Below are positions 25,103 to 36,311 of a stretch of 64,000 nt of DNA, piece by piece. The DNA is from Paulinella micropora (Eukaryota; Cercozoa; Imbricatea; Euglyphida): assembly GCA_009731375.1 (NCBI GenBank), contig BJOX01000073.1:68506-132505 (forward strand), in the 5' to 3' direction. The notes beneath the pieces are model-generated. The model was not told where the DNA came from and made no database searches. It worked only from the letters and a program-made list of their open reading frames with translations. Positions within the stretch are counted from its first letter, which is position 1. Each line of letters opens with the position of its first letter. Position numbers and translations under genes: made by a program.

Positions 25103-25103
<1 letters not shown>

Positions 25104-25156
<53 letters not shown>

Positions 25157-25202
25157 GTATCTATCTATCTATGTATCTATCTATCTATGTATCTATGTAT
25201 CG

Positions 25203-25250
<48 letters not shown>
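25104..25250 (+). repeat. (TATC)n array next to a splice donor
   Basis: Fills most of the 274-nt intron between the exons at 25259 and 24984. Confidence 0.9.
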
Positions 25251-25258
25251 GAATATAC

Positions 25259-25438
25259 CTCAGGCTGCCCCAGCTATACAGGCCCGGTTGGCACTGTGTG
25301 CAAAAAGGCCCGGTCAGCGTGGGGGCGCATTTGTTGGCTGCCAAACACACAGAGGCTCCACCAGGGCACATGTAGAAATCAGGGTCCATATTGGCGTCGG
25401 TATCAAGCAACAGCTGATCCAACTTGAACCAACCTTCC
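25259..25438 (-). CDS. GCC2/GCC3 Cys-rich exon 2
   Basis: 180 nt, phase 2-2. It reads REGWFKLDQLLL (R completed across the junction), then YMCPGGASVC, NKCAP, TGPFCTQCQPGLY. The C-P-x-G and TGP-x-C-x-x-C pattern is typical of the last juxtamembrane Cys-rich repeat in this class. Acceptor TTTTGCAG; donor CTGAG/GTATAT. A GATA tetranucleotide array starts about 10 bases into the following intron. Confidence 0.85.
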
Positions 25439-25639
25439 CTGCAAAACAACACCAGCGACAAAGAAGGAAGCAACAACCGCGCATCAAGTGAGAAAGCCAG
25501 CAAATATAGCTTTACAACCACACACAGCAAGAAAACAACACAGAAAGTGTTGGAGGGAGGGAAGAATACGAAAAAGGAGGAGCAGGTGGAGGAGTTCTAC
25601 ACGTATTAGTATTGGTAGTAGTAACAAGATGTAAAAGTA

Positions 25640-25653
25640 GTAGTAATAATAAC

Positions 25654-25690
<37 letters not shown>

Positions 25691-25691
25691 T

Positions 25692-25729
<38 letters not shown>

Positions 25730-25776
25730 TAATAATAACAATAATAACAACAACAATAATAATAATAATAATAATA

Positions 25777-25814
<38 letters not shown>

Positions 25815-25871
25815 TAGTATTAGGCTTCCTCAGACTATGTCATCAGATCCAGATCCTGGACGTGTGCCTGC

Positions 25872-25942
<71 letters not shown>

Positions 25943-25984
25943 ATTACTGGTAATAATAATGATATTAATAGTAATGACAATAAC

Positions 25985-26019
<35 letters not shown>

Positions 26020-26059
26020 CAACAACAATAATAATAATAATAATAATAATAACAACAAC

Positions 26060-26110
<51 letters not shown>

Positions 26111-26116
26111 TATAAT
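25640..26116 (+). repeat. (AAT)n arrays with a ~55-bp insert, copy 1
   Basis: The insert at 25816-25872 reads TAGTATTAGGCTTCCTCAGA ... ACGTGTGCCTGCA. The same insert and flanks recur at 26424-26480. Confidence 0.8.
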
Positions 26117-26300
26117 AGTGCTTCTCTGTCAATGGCTGATGCATTTCTGCACATGCGCCTCCATCGTCTCACCCGTGAGGGGNNNNNNNNNNNNNNNNNN
26201 NNNNNNNNNNNNNNNNNNNNNNNNNNNNNNNNNNNNNNNNNNNNNNNNNNNNNNNNNNNNNNNNNNNNNNNNNNNNNNNNNNNNNNNNNNNNNNNNNNNN
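26117..26300 (-). mobile_element. SINE copy cut by a 118-N gap
   Basis: Only the 3' 66 bases (to CCCGTGAGGGG on the plus strand) are present; Ns at 26183-26300 replace the rest. Confidence 0.7.
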
Positions 26301-26337
<37 letters not shown>

Positions 26338-26384
26338 TAATAATAACAATAATAACAACAACAATAATAATAATAATAATAATA

Positions 26385-26422
<38 letters not shown>

Positions 26423-26479
26423 TAGTATTAGGCTTCCTCAGACTATGTCATCAGATCCAGATCCTGGACGTGTGCCTGC

Positions 26480-26547
<68 letters not shown>

Positions 26548-26688
26548 ACTACTTGTAATAATAATGATATTAATAGTAATGACAATAACAACAACAATAA
26601 TAATAATAATAATAATAATAACAAAAATATGCTACTAGTACTACTACTTTTACTACTACTACTACTACTATTACTACCACTACTACTT

Positions 26689-26749
<61 letters not shown>

Positions 26750-26769
26750 TAATAATAATAATGATGATG

Positions 26770-26812
<43 letters not shown>

Positions 26813-26850
26813 TAATAGTAATAAGAATAAGAATAATAATAGTAATAATG
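26301..26850 (+). repeat. (AAT)n arrays with the ~55-bp insert, copy 2
   Basis: Repeats the arrangement of 25677-25990, including GATAATGATAAT and AATGATATTAATAGTAATGA after the insert, then adds TAC and further AAT units. Confidence 0.8.
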
Positions 26851-26930
26851 TATTGAACGGTCATGGCTGAGCTCACGGGCCATGCGCCTCCATCCCTCAC
26901 CCAACAGTAACATTGCATGTTGGAGACAAC
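26851..26930 (-). mobile_element. Short retroposon fragment with (ATT)n end
   Basis: Contains GGCCATGCGCCTCCATCCCT, which resembles the 3' part of the SINE family (CACATGCGCCTCCATC), and on the minus strand ends in an ATT tail. A related or 5'-truncated element. Confidence 0.5.
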
Positions 26931-27217
<287 letters not shown>

Positions 27218-27219
<2 letters not shown>

Positions 27220-27395
27220 GTGTATCTCCTGCCAATTGCTGAGCCAAAAGGCCATGTGCATCCAGTCCTCCATTCCATAAGGAAAGTCTCCACACCAATC
27301 GGTGGAATAAAGGAAGTGACGGCANNNNNNNNNNNNNNNNNNNNNNNNNNNNNNNNNNNNNNNNNNNNNNNNNNNNNNNNNNNNNNNNNNNNNNN
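27218..27395 (-). mobile_element. Retroposon fragment ending at a 71-N gap
   Basis: The minus strand ends CAGGAGATACACT then ATT units. The fragment resembles the SINE 3' region loosely (GGCCATGTGCATCCAGTCCTCC). Ns at 27325-27395 truncate it. Confidence 0.5.
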
Positions 27396-27463
27396 ATAAT
27401 AATAGTAATAATAATAATAATAATAATAATGATAATACTGATGATACTGATGATGATAATGAT

Positions 27464-27522
<59 letters not shown>

Positions 27523-27666
27523 TAATAATGATAATACTAATGATAATAACAATAATAATAACAATAATAATAATAATAATAATAATAATATAGAAATATA
27601 TAGCAATAATAATAATAATAATAATAACTATAATAATAATAATAATGCAATAATAATAGTAATAAT

Positions 27667-27701
<35 letters not shown>

Positions 27702-27735
27702 CAACAACAATAATAATAATAATAATAATAATAAC

Positions 27736-27768
<33 letters not shown>

Positions 27769-27786
27769 TAATAATAATAACAATAA
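27396..27786 (+). repeat. (AAT)n array
   Basis: AAT units with GAT and AAC variants. Confidence 0.9.
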
Positions 27787-28019
27787 TAGTGCTTCTCTGT
27801 CAATGGCTGATGCATTTCTGCACATGCGCCTCCATCGTCTCACCCGTGAGGGGAGTACGAAGAATTGACGATAAGCTCTAATGACACCCCCGCAAGGGCA
27901 GTTCCAACACTTCCAGACGGACCGGTATGTTCAATGAAAATACTGGTGGCACCGACGGGAATCGAACTGGCGACAGGGCCCAGATGGTAGAACTTGACCA
28001 CTGGGCTATCACGGTGTCC

Positions 28020-28020
<1 letters not shown>
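27787..28020 (-). mobile_element. tRNA-derived SINE, full copy
   Basis: Nearly identical to the copy at 17474-17706, with the A-box-like and B-box-like motifs intact. Confidence 0.75.
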
Positions 28021-28062
<42 letters not shown>

Positions 28063-28064
<2 letters not shown>

Positions 28065-28330
28065 GTGCTTCTCTGTCAATGGCTGATGCATTTCTGCACA
28101 TGCGCCTCCATCGTCTCACCCGTGAGGGGAGTACGAAGAATTGACGATAGGCTCTAATGACACCCCCGCAAGGACAGTTCCAACACTTCCAGACGGACCG
28201 GTATGTTCAATGAAAATACTGGTCCGGACGGACCGGTATGTTTAATGAAAATACTGGTGGCACCGACGGGAATCGAACTGGCGACAGGGCCCAGATGGTA
28301 GAACTTGACCACTGGGCTATCACGGTGTGC
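28063..28330 (-). mobile_element. tRNA-derived SINE, 36-bp duplication variant
   Basis: Same duplication as the copy at 18085; head intact. It follows the previous copy after only a 42-base AAT tract. Confidence 0.75.
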
Positions 28331-28415
<85 letters not shown>

Positions 28416-28696
28416 NNNNNNNNNNNNNNNNNNNNNNNNNNNNNNNNNNNNNNNNNNNNNNNNNNNNNNNNNNNNNNNNNNNNNNNNNNNNNNNNNNNNN
28501 NNNNNNNNNNNNNNNNNNNNNNNNNNNNNNNNNNNNNNNNNNNNNNNNNNNNNNNNNNNNNNNNNNNNNNNNNNNNNNNNNNNNNNNNNNNNNNNNNNNN
28601 NNNNNNNNNNNNNNNNNNNNNNNNNNNNNNNNNNNNNNNNNNNNNNNNNNNNNNNNNNNNNNNNNNNNNGGGGGGGGGGGGGGGGGGGGGGGGGGG
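28331..28696. other. (AAT)n, 254-N gap, then G run
   Basis: Ns at 28416-28669 between an AAT array and a G homopolymer. Confidence 0.95.
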
Positions 28697-29247
28697 CGCG
28701 GAGCTTTCCCCCCTTGCCCGCCGACAGGGTACGTTCAATTTCCGCAGGTACCAGCAGAACGCAAGTGTAAGCTCTGGTGGCACAAAAACCAAACATCTCT
28801 GGTTTTTGTGCCACCCGGCACCAACTCTTTTGGATCTCCGAAGAAAGCTCACCGAGAGGTGTCAGGTACACCAAACATCATCCTCAAACTCCCTCTGGTG
28901 TGCGCGATCGACGCCTGTTGGAAAAAACCTGAATTTTCTAGTTTTTACGCCACCTGGCACCACAGTTTTTATATTTTCGAAGAGAGCTCAAGAAGCATCA
29001 GTCTGAGATACACCAAACATCAGCCGCTAAATCCCTCAGGTGTGTACAGATGACTCCTGGTGGCACAAAGACCTCAATTTTCCGGTTTGTGTGCCACCCG
29101 CGACCAAAACGGGTACGTACCATTACAGGGCTGAGGTTTGCGGGTGAAGCCCTCCGGACCTCTCCGTCTCCGTCGACAGGGTACGTTCAATTACCACAAA
29201 CCATGATTTATTCGACAAGGGTTAAGGCATAGACAGCCACCAGTATC

Positions 29248-29248
<1 letters not shown>
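28697..29248. repeat. Hairpin-rich dispersed element
   Basis: CCGACAGGGTACGTTCAATT-type blocks at both ends (28721 and 29172) enclose a set of inverted repeats: GGTGGCACAAAAACC at 28776 faces its exact complement at 28801; a second, imperfect pair is at 29059 and 29084. ACACCAAACATCA occurs twice (28868 and 29010). Confidence 0.6.
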
Positions 29249-29324
<76 letters not shown>

Positions 29325-29332
29325 CAATAATG

Positions 29333-29367
<35 letters not shown>

Positions 29368-29467
29368 CAGGATAATAATAATAATAATCAGGATAATAAT
29401 AATGACAATAATAATGAATACTAATAATAATAATAATGATAATAATAATAATAATAAAAATAATAAA

Positions 29468-29509
<42 letters not shown>

Positions 29510-29529
29510 AATACTAATAATACTAATAC

Positions 29530-29565
<36 letters not shown>

Positions 29566-29572
29566 TAACAAC

Positions 29573-29623
<51 letters not shown>

Positions 29624-29668
29624 AATGATAATAATAATAACAATAATAATAATAATAATAATAATAAT
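29249..29668 (+). repeat. (AAT)n array
   Basis: AAT units with GAT, ACT and CAG variants. Confidence 0.9.
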
Positions 29669-30153
29669 ACTATATCTGAGGCGTACTGATGCAGCTAATG
29701 GCATATCCTCAACGGACATAAGCCTCCAATACCCTTGTTCGAGGTCCTCCACCCCCCCGTGTCAGTCTCTCGCCTGATGATCGGGGCCACCGATGGAGCT
29801 CCTGAGGGCAAGACTGCACTAAGCCGAGGTTATTCCGCAGTCCCAGCAACCTCTTGCAAGACGTCACCGAATGTGCAAGTGCATACACCAAGCGCGGTTG
29901 CTAGAGCTGCCTCGAAACCCCACCCATAACAATCTGGTGTCTGCTGGGTCCTGGGCTATCAACCAGCATATGCGGAGTTTAAGATCTTTTACGCGCGCAA
30001 CGACCCTCCTCCCCAGCATCTACCACCAAAGGGTTATGAGTTGGCGTCACAGTTTAACGCCTTGAGGCCATTGGGCTGGAACTCTGTTTAGCAAGTGTGA
30101 CTAGGTTTTTTCATCGGGATTTCCCTCAAATATGTCGCAGTCAACACTCCAAG
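29669..30153 (-). mobile_element. ~490-bp retroposon-like element, inverted copy 3
   Basis: The minus strand reads from CTTGGAGTGTTGACTGCG to CGCCTCAGATATAGT and then (ATT)n. About 80-85% identical by eye to the copies at 13.8-14.8 kb, with indels that break their open frame. Confidence 0.7.
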
Positions 30154-30190
30154 AATAATAATAATAATAATGATAATAATAATAATAATG

Positions 30191-30262
<72 letters not shown>

Positions 30263-30821
30263 GTAATAGTAATAGTAATAGTAATAATAATCGTAGTCAT
30301 GATGATAGCGATATAGTAGTAGCAACAATAATACGAATATGAATAAGAAGTTGGAAGATATTGATCATATGAAAGTGGGAAAGTATTTATAATAATGACT
30401 ATTCGGTTAACACAGCTAACGTACAAATCCATATTAATGACTACAATGTTAACACAGCTTACACGCAAAAATGTGATAGTAAATACTTGCAACTCCACTC
30501 ATCAAACCTCCAACCTCCCCAGACCACGCACACGCACACAGACAGACACACATATACACACAGATCCATAGCCACAAGTTTGAGCAGTAAACTTTTATGG
30601 CAGCACGTGTACAACGTTTTATACATTGTCAAGAACATATACATACACACACAGATCCATAGACATGACAACCTTGCGCAAAGAACTCACAGCCACGACA
30701 AACTTGACCAGAAAATGTTTATAACAGCTCAATGTTTTAAACAAGACCCGTCCCCAGTACTGACGCAAGAGTTTCTTAATTAGGTGGAATATAATATTAT
30801 ATACTTGCGTCAGTTACATAC
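30154..30821. other. Intron: (AAT)n then mixed sequence
   Basis: AAT array to about 30290, then (CA)-rich sequence with duplicated ACACAGATCCATAG (30559 and 30649). No exon seen before 30822. Confidence 0.6.
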
Positions 30822-31157
30822 CTGGCCAGCATGTTGGAGGCGTTGGTGCCAGGATGCTCGCAGATCGCCCCCGCCAAACAAGGTAAGCAAAGCAGCCCCG
30901 GGCCGCGTGACTCAAAGAGTTTGGCAGGACATATGCAAGACAAGCCATCGGCAGAGATCTTGCCCAGCTGACACACCTCGCACTGCATCTGATTGGGCTG
31001 GTTGCGCCAAGTGTTTTCTGGGCAGGGCTTGCAGCTGCGGGAGCCTACAGCGGGGGCCTCGGTACCGGGGGGACAGACTGCGCACTCCAAACTGTCGGAC
31101 GGCAGGTGAAAAGGTGGCTCGCACTCCTTAGTTGAAACAAACCCGGGCTCGCCTTGG
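30822..31157 (-). CDS. Ephrin-receptor-like (GCC2/GCC3) Cys-rich exon 1
   Basis: 336 nt, phase 2 in and 2 out. Cysteine pattern: KEC, LECAVCPPGTEAP, RSCKPCPENTW, MQCEVCQLGK, LSCICP, LLCLPCLAGAIC. The repeated C-x-x-C-x-x-G-T/N units are typical of the GCC2_GCC3 domain also present in ephrin receptors. It would be an extracellular disulfide-rich stalk just before the membrane. Acceptor TATAG after a TTCTTCCTGC tract; donor CCAG/GTATGT is strong. A 55-bp minisatellite lies directly upstream in the intron. Confidence 0.85.
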
Positions 31158-31197
31158 CTATACAACGATTCAGACAGAAGTTTGGAGCAGGAAGAAT

Positions 31198-31383
31198 GGA
31201 TTGACGCTGGTGGCTGTCTCTGCCTCAGGGTGTCAGTAAATAGCTTATGAATGGATTGACACTGGTGGCTGCCTATGTCCTGAAACGTCAGTAAATAGCT
31301 TACGAATGGATTCAATGATACTGGTGGCTGTCTATGCCTTAAGGTGTCAGTAAATAAGTTACGAATGGATTGACACCAGTGGC

Positions 31384-31446
<63 letters not shown>

Positions 31447-31490
31447 CTTACAAATGGATTGACACTAGTTGCTGTATGTATCTTTCAAGT
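31198..31490 (+). repeat. 55-bp minisatellite, 4-5 units
   Basis: Units beginning GGATTGACxCTGGTGGCTGT at 31198, 31253, 31308, 31367 and 31455, each with GTCAGTAAATAGCTTACGAAT. In the fourth unit the middle is replaced by a ~55-nt (AT)n run. Confidence 0.85.
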
Positions 31491-32083
31491 TACGATGCCA
31501 GTAAGCATGTAAGGATGCACACGATTGGTAAGTATCAAGTGTTAATACAAAACCATAAATAACTAGATGATATCCTATAATTCAATCGCTCTGTCCTCTC
31601 TTCTTGCCCGACAATGAATGTAGCTCAGAACTGAAAATTCCCCTGCAGCCTGTTTGCAGTGAATGCGAAATTGTCATCACCGGGGAAACAGCACATTTGC
31701 AAATATCCTTGATGTACTTTCTAACCAAGCATTTGTCAGGTCGCACTTATCCAATAACATTGAAAAGCCTGATACGTAGGAGTCGCGAGCGCTTGAATAC
31801 TTGTGAGCTCATAATACTAGTGTTCAATAACTAACCTACTCTTCTTCTTGTCACTTCTCACATACGACACTAGCAGCTCTCAGACCTGCGAAAGCCATCG
31901 TGTTGCTCGACACGCACAGACAGGCTCTGTCCACTTCCAGGGGGCACCCGACACTGCAACCGAGAGTGCGCCTATCCAAGCATCCGCAGGCAAGGGTTCG
32001 ATGTCGAAATGTGGACTTAGAGCATCTACCTACCTACCCACCTAGTACTACCTATCTACATACGTACATACATACATACATAC

Positions 32084-32122
<39 letters not shown>

Positions 32123-33089
32123 CTTTTCGATGTCGGAATATAGATCTGAAGCACCTCCCTAGTACCTACCTAGTTTACTTATCTACATACCATACGCATA
32201 CATATATATACACGTTTCGATGTCGGAATGTGGACTTGAAGCAAGTGTTAACAAAGCACGCAGACGGAGCACTCGTTAAGCACACGCGCACATATGCACA
32301 AAACATCACATCCAAGTAACAACGGGGCTGTCCTTCGCTACAAAACTGATGTCCAGGGAATAATCGGACCAAGGATCTACCGTCTGCAGCGTGTGGAGTT
32401 AAATGAGACCTCACGCCGATATGCGGTACAAGGCATGACAGAGAGCCAGTATGAATGATTGTTAGGTACTGTGCATGACAGAGAGCCAGGATGAATGATT
32501 GGTGGGTACTCTGCTTGAGATCAGTGATTAATTTTCTTCGTGGATCTCAACGAGGTCCTCTGCAGGTGCAGATCACTGGCAAACTGCTGTGCTGGTCTAT
32601 GTTGTGTGTGTTGAACCATTACGCTACTTATCGAACGCGTGGGCGTGTAGGGTAGAATCAATATCAGTGCAATATCCGCACACAGACCATGAAACTTGAC
32701 AAGCCTGTTATCATCTTTCGTTGATGTTACGATTTGGTTCGACTCGCAGCTTGCTGCAAAAATTTGTGAGATTGTAGGCAATATAAAAATTTTTATACTG
32801 ACCTCCAGGAGTCTGTTCTGAGCTGATGTGTGTGCGCGAGGAAAGAAAGCAAGGCGACAGAAACAGAGAGCGGTTTAGAGACTGCGGGTGGACGAACCTC
32901 AAGCCCGTTTCCGTGGCGCACGTCAGAGCATTCCCAACGCCCGACTAGCACGCTGGCCGACTCTGCGCCAAAGGCCACTCCCACGATCGTCAAGTCGAAC
33001 CTGAATACAGTGGACGACAGCACGATCCAGATCTAGAGCTTTATGTGGCATGTCGTGGCTTGGGAGACGGGGATAACTCTCTCTCTCTC

Positions 33090-33141
<52 letters not shown>

Positions 33142-33924
33142 TCACTTCCTTTCTTTCTCTCTCGCACACACTTTGGCTCACTCACATACGCACACAAACA
33201 GGCCCTCTTTTACCAATTCATTTACTACTGATTCGCCCCATGCATACATACACACACATACACAGACGCATACACCATTTGTACACAGCTGGTCACGAGG
33301 GAACGAGTCCATCGTCTCTCATGCTACGCTGTAGACTAATCGAGAGTGCGGCAGGCTGCGCGGCGCCTGGCTTGCGGTGAAATAAGCAATCTTGCAAATG
33401 GGTTTTGTGTTTCGATTTCGAAGAGAAATTGTCCCCACTTACCAAGTCACAATTTTGGCGTTATTATTTCGTCCTGCATACGCCTGAAAAATGTGGTCTG
33501 CAGCGCGCGGTTCAATTTTCAAGACGCGCTAGCTACTGATAATAGAAAAACAACTGTAGGCACATTGATCCCATGATCAGCCAAGTCTGGTTCTGACTTG
33601 GCGGTGGCTGAATTGAAAAACTCGTAAAGAGTATGCTCATGAGTTGATGACGTCAAGATCAAGGTTTAGGACACAAGATTGCGATAAGGCAAAGAAAAAA
33701 AATCACTAATGCAGCACGCGTTCAAGGATAGGCCCCTGCGTTGGAAAGATTACAATACGCAGACATCTGACAGGACGTAATAAATAGATCATGAACACAC
33801 ACTTACACACACGACTGATAGACTATCTTACACAAACACACACGCTGTCAGCCAAACACACACAACACACGTGTGCATGCCAAACACGCGCAACACAATG
33901 AGACATTGAGCGATAGATCTAGAC
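31491..33924. other. Intron with small tandem repeats
   Basis: Three ~100-bp units around TTTCGATGTCGGAAT (31998, 32127, 32217), two 43-bp units around CATGACAGAGAGCCAG (32434, 32475) and a CT tract (33076-33140). I see no exon, and phases across the intron match directly. Confidence 0.55.
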
Positions 33925-34290
33925 CCTTGTCTTGGGCAGTCGGTCAAGCTCAACGGCGACGCCTGGATGCACTCAGGTGCCTCCAGCTTGGTGATAAAAG
34001 GCACAGCGTACTCCACCAGCGGGAAGAGCCGGCTGAAGGCCTTTCCGTTGAAGATGCTGACGGCGCCCGCGCCCGTGCCCGCCGGCATCTCGCAGGTCAG
34101 CAACTGGGTCAGGTTGAGCCCACCGGCTTCGAAAGCCTTGCCGTCTATCTGCAGAGGGCGGCAGAGCTGGGAGTTTACTAGGATCTGGGGCACCAGCGCG
34201 CCCGTCACGAGGTCCTGTCCGCGCAGTGTTAGCACGGTGCCTCCTTCGGTAGAGCAGCCCGATGTGCCCTGCAAGCGCTTTCCGTTGACA
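33925..34290 (-). CDS. IPT/TIG-like domain exon
   Basis: 366 nt, entering and leaving in phase 2. It begins SVNGKRLQGTSGCSTEGGTV and continues LTLRGQDL, the arrangement (G-C-S-x-x-GG-T-x-L-T-x-x-G) of IPT/TIG domains, which are Ig-like folds found in surface receptors. Further on are LLTCEMPAGTG and APECIQASPLSLTDC, leading into the cysteine-rich module on the next exon. Donor GG/GTCTAG. The frame was fixed by the preceding exon (AAG AG | T gives Ser). Confidence 0.82.
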
Positions 34291-34377
34291 CTAGACACAG
34301 GAGCAAACCCAAAGGCATACATTTCACGCAAAAGGCAGCTTTGATTGACTTAGGCTAACGTTCAGACAAGGGCAGAC

Positions 34378-35015
34378 CTCTTGTCAGTGGTAAAGCGGCA
34401 GCCAGACAAACTCTCCAGAGTGGCGCCGGGGGGCACGATCAGGGTATCCGTTCCCTGCCCAAGCTGGCCATCCACGGTCACCACAAATTGGTAGGCCCCC
34501 GCTGAATATAGTTCGGTCTGGCACACGACACGTTCTGCAGTGGAGTCCGAAGTTGGCTGGCAGGTCCAGGGCCCGTAGGTCACCTGGAGCAAGCTTAAGT
34601 TTCCAGTGAATGCGGTGCCTTCAAACGTAACCAGAAATTGCAAATTAGACGGTAGCGTCAGAGTCGTGCTGCCTGGTGCCGGTGTCAGGTACAAACGCAG
34701 AGTGCCTGGACTCAGTCGCGGCGGCGGCGCTGCGAAGAGGAAAGGGGTGGTTTTCGGTAGCAGGATCAACTGCACGGGGGACCACTGGAAGGTGTGGCAG
34801 CCCGGGTCCGTGCCATCACCCGTGGCGTTGAACGGGAAGCAAGACCGCACCGCGAAGTGCAGTTGCATGCCAGTAAAGCTAGACGGGAGGATACACGCCA
34901 CCAAGCGTGATCCCGCGTCTACAGTGAAGTTTGCGCATTGAAACTGCAGAGTAGAGCGCGATACAGGACCAAAGCTGACGTTCTTGACCATCACCTTCCA
35001 CAGCGAGCCCTGGAC
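34378..35015 (-). CDS. Large extracellular beta-rich exon
   Basis: 638 nt, 212 codons plus 2 bases; acceptor GTGCAG, donor AAGAG/GTCTGC. The segment is rich in V, T, S, P and G with scattered Cys (QCANF, VACIL, RSCFP, PGCHTF, WTCQP, VVCQT, SGCRF) and at least two N-glycosylation sequons (NFT, NLS). Immunoglobulin-like or TIG-like beta-sandwich domains are likely by composition; I cannot name a family from the sequence alone. It is the longest exon of the gene and reads directly into the IPT/TIG-like exon across an 87-nt intron. Confidence 0.85.
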
Positions 35016-35502
35016 CTGCACGGACCACGCCCACGTTTATCCATATACCTGTTTATCTATCTCTGCCTATTTATCTATCTATCTGAGAATGAGACATTTC
35101 TATCCTAAGCTTGAATTCATAAACAGTGACTTCAAATGCTTGGTTCTCAACCAACTCTTGTTGTTCTTGGTAGTAGCTTATTTGGAAACTTTTATTTCAA
35201 GATGGGCTACAAGTCCTGGCGCAGGCTCTGGACAGACGAAGATAAAATGAGAAGTACGCGTTTGCAATCACTTTTCCTTGCAGTCAATAGTCAAGAACAT
35301 ATTTTTATGTAACATCCGCAAGGGCCTGATGAACAGCAACATTGGATACACGCACAGCAGGCCAAGATTTACAAAAGGTTAGGAACCATTTATATATGAG
35401 CGGGCAAGGCAATGTCTGTTTCACACGCAATAAGTCACTCAGCCATTCCACGCCGGTAACTTGCAGAGATATAGAAACACAAAGCCGCAGGCGAGCAGTC
35501 AC
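35016..35502. other. Intron with degenerate foldback-like sequence
   Basis: GTGACTTCAAATGCTTGGTTCTC at 35126 resembles the left half of the 11385-11597 element; the rest is unremarkable. Confidence 0.45.
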
Positions 35503-35729
35503 CTCAAACCGCAAAGTGGTGCCAGGCGGCACTCGGCTCAAGTTGGTCCCAGCGGGCACCTGCAGCGGCGCCTTGAAGACGGGGCTCACTGTGCAGAGAA
35601 AAGAGCCCGGCGTGTCCAGGCAACGAGAGCCCTCTGCACAGGGTCCGACCGGTTTCTGGGCGCATTCATCGATGTTCAGGCTGCAGTTGCGGCCGGCCCA
35701 GCCAGATTCGCATTCGCAGCTGTAGTTTC
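35503..35729 (-). CDS. EGF modules and start of an extracellular domain
   Basis: 227 nt (2 + 75 codons), entering in phase 1 and leaving in phase 0. It completes one EGF (NYSCECESGWAGRNC) and begins another that is DEC-led and calcium-binding-like, with PC, SRC and GSFLC. This second EGF lacks a third disulfide half after GSFLC, so it is partial or degenerate. It then passes to a Pro/Thr-rich strand region ending TLRFE. Donor GAG/GTGACT. The next exon continues VQGSLWKV in the same frame. Confidence 0.82.
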
Positions 35730-35958
35730 CTACAAGTTCTACACAATTGCCACACATCAAGTGACATAAACAACGATTTTAAGCAGAATCCTTTTCGCAG
35801 CTTATCGTGATTCCCGTCGTTCCTGCTTGTTGCGTGGTCCGTGGTAAGCTCTTGAAAAGTATTTTAAAAGCAACCACGACGAATGAAAATCATTATCTAT
35901 AGTCCAGCTCACAGCTATCCTCTTATGTATATGTGCACACACATGTCCGCAAGCGGAC

Positions 35959-36096
35959 CTGTGCAGTTGCCGTGCATGCAGGGCCGCGCCAGACACTCGT
36001 CGAGCTTGATGCAGGCACCAACATAATAGGGCCAGGACGCAGAGGTTTGAATATGGCCCTGGTAGCCCGCGATGCAGGTGCAGCCACTAAGGACAC
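35959..36096 (-). CDS. Cys-rich spacer and first half of an EGF module
   Basis: 138 nt, entering in phase 1 and leaving in phase 1. It reads VLSGCTCIAGYQG, later WPYYVGACIKLDEC, then LARPCMHGNCT. The first part is a six-Cys-type spacer; LDEC...PC...GNC is the first half of an EGF domain (D-E-C start typical of calcium-binding EGF). The second half, NYSCECESGWAGRNC, is on the next exon, so the intron splits the EGF module. The exon has no in-frame ATG and so is easily missed. Intron downstream is 229 nt. Confidence 0.75.
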
Positions 36097-36280
36097 CTGG
36101 GCAACACAGAAGGGAACAGATTCATAGGGTGTGATACAATCCCAACAGATCGACATGCTAAAACATGTGCTGCAAGAGCCAGTTTCAGACCATGTGGCCC
36201 TGACTTGCACTGTCAATTCGGAATGTATTTGCAGCCTGTTAGCTATGATAGGACAGACGAAAAGAATAGAGAAAAGCGAC

Positions 36281-36311
36281 CTGCCCCTGCACTGAAAGCT
36301 GGACAGGCCAC
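36281..36311 (-). CDS. 31-nt microexon, start of the Cys-rich/EGF region
   Basis: Seen: GCGCAG, then 31 nt reading VACPAFSAGA plus one base, then GTCGC. It enters in phase 0 from blade A and leaves in phase 1 into the exon at 36096, giving CPAFSAGAG-VLSGCTC. That spacing (CP, about 10 residues, GC-C-GY-G) resembles the cysteine-rich spacer found beside EGF modules in other protist surface proteins. It rests on splice sites, phase and the resulting motif; being so short, it could be a chance open stretch. Confidence 0.6.

Noticed and set aside
33045-33380. Poly-LS frame followed by mixed sequence
   Set aside because: A CT-tract translation; no similarity to the receptor domains and wrong strand.
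34606-34941. Plus-strand frames opposite the extracellular exons (also 33873-34344, 35342-35769, 5653-5943)
   Set aside because: Antisense shadows of GC-rich exons; the minus strand has the domain motifs and splice sites.
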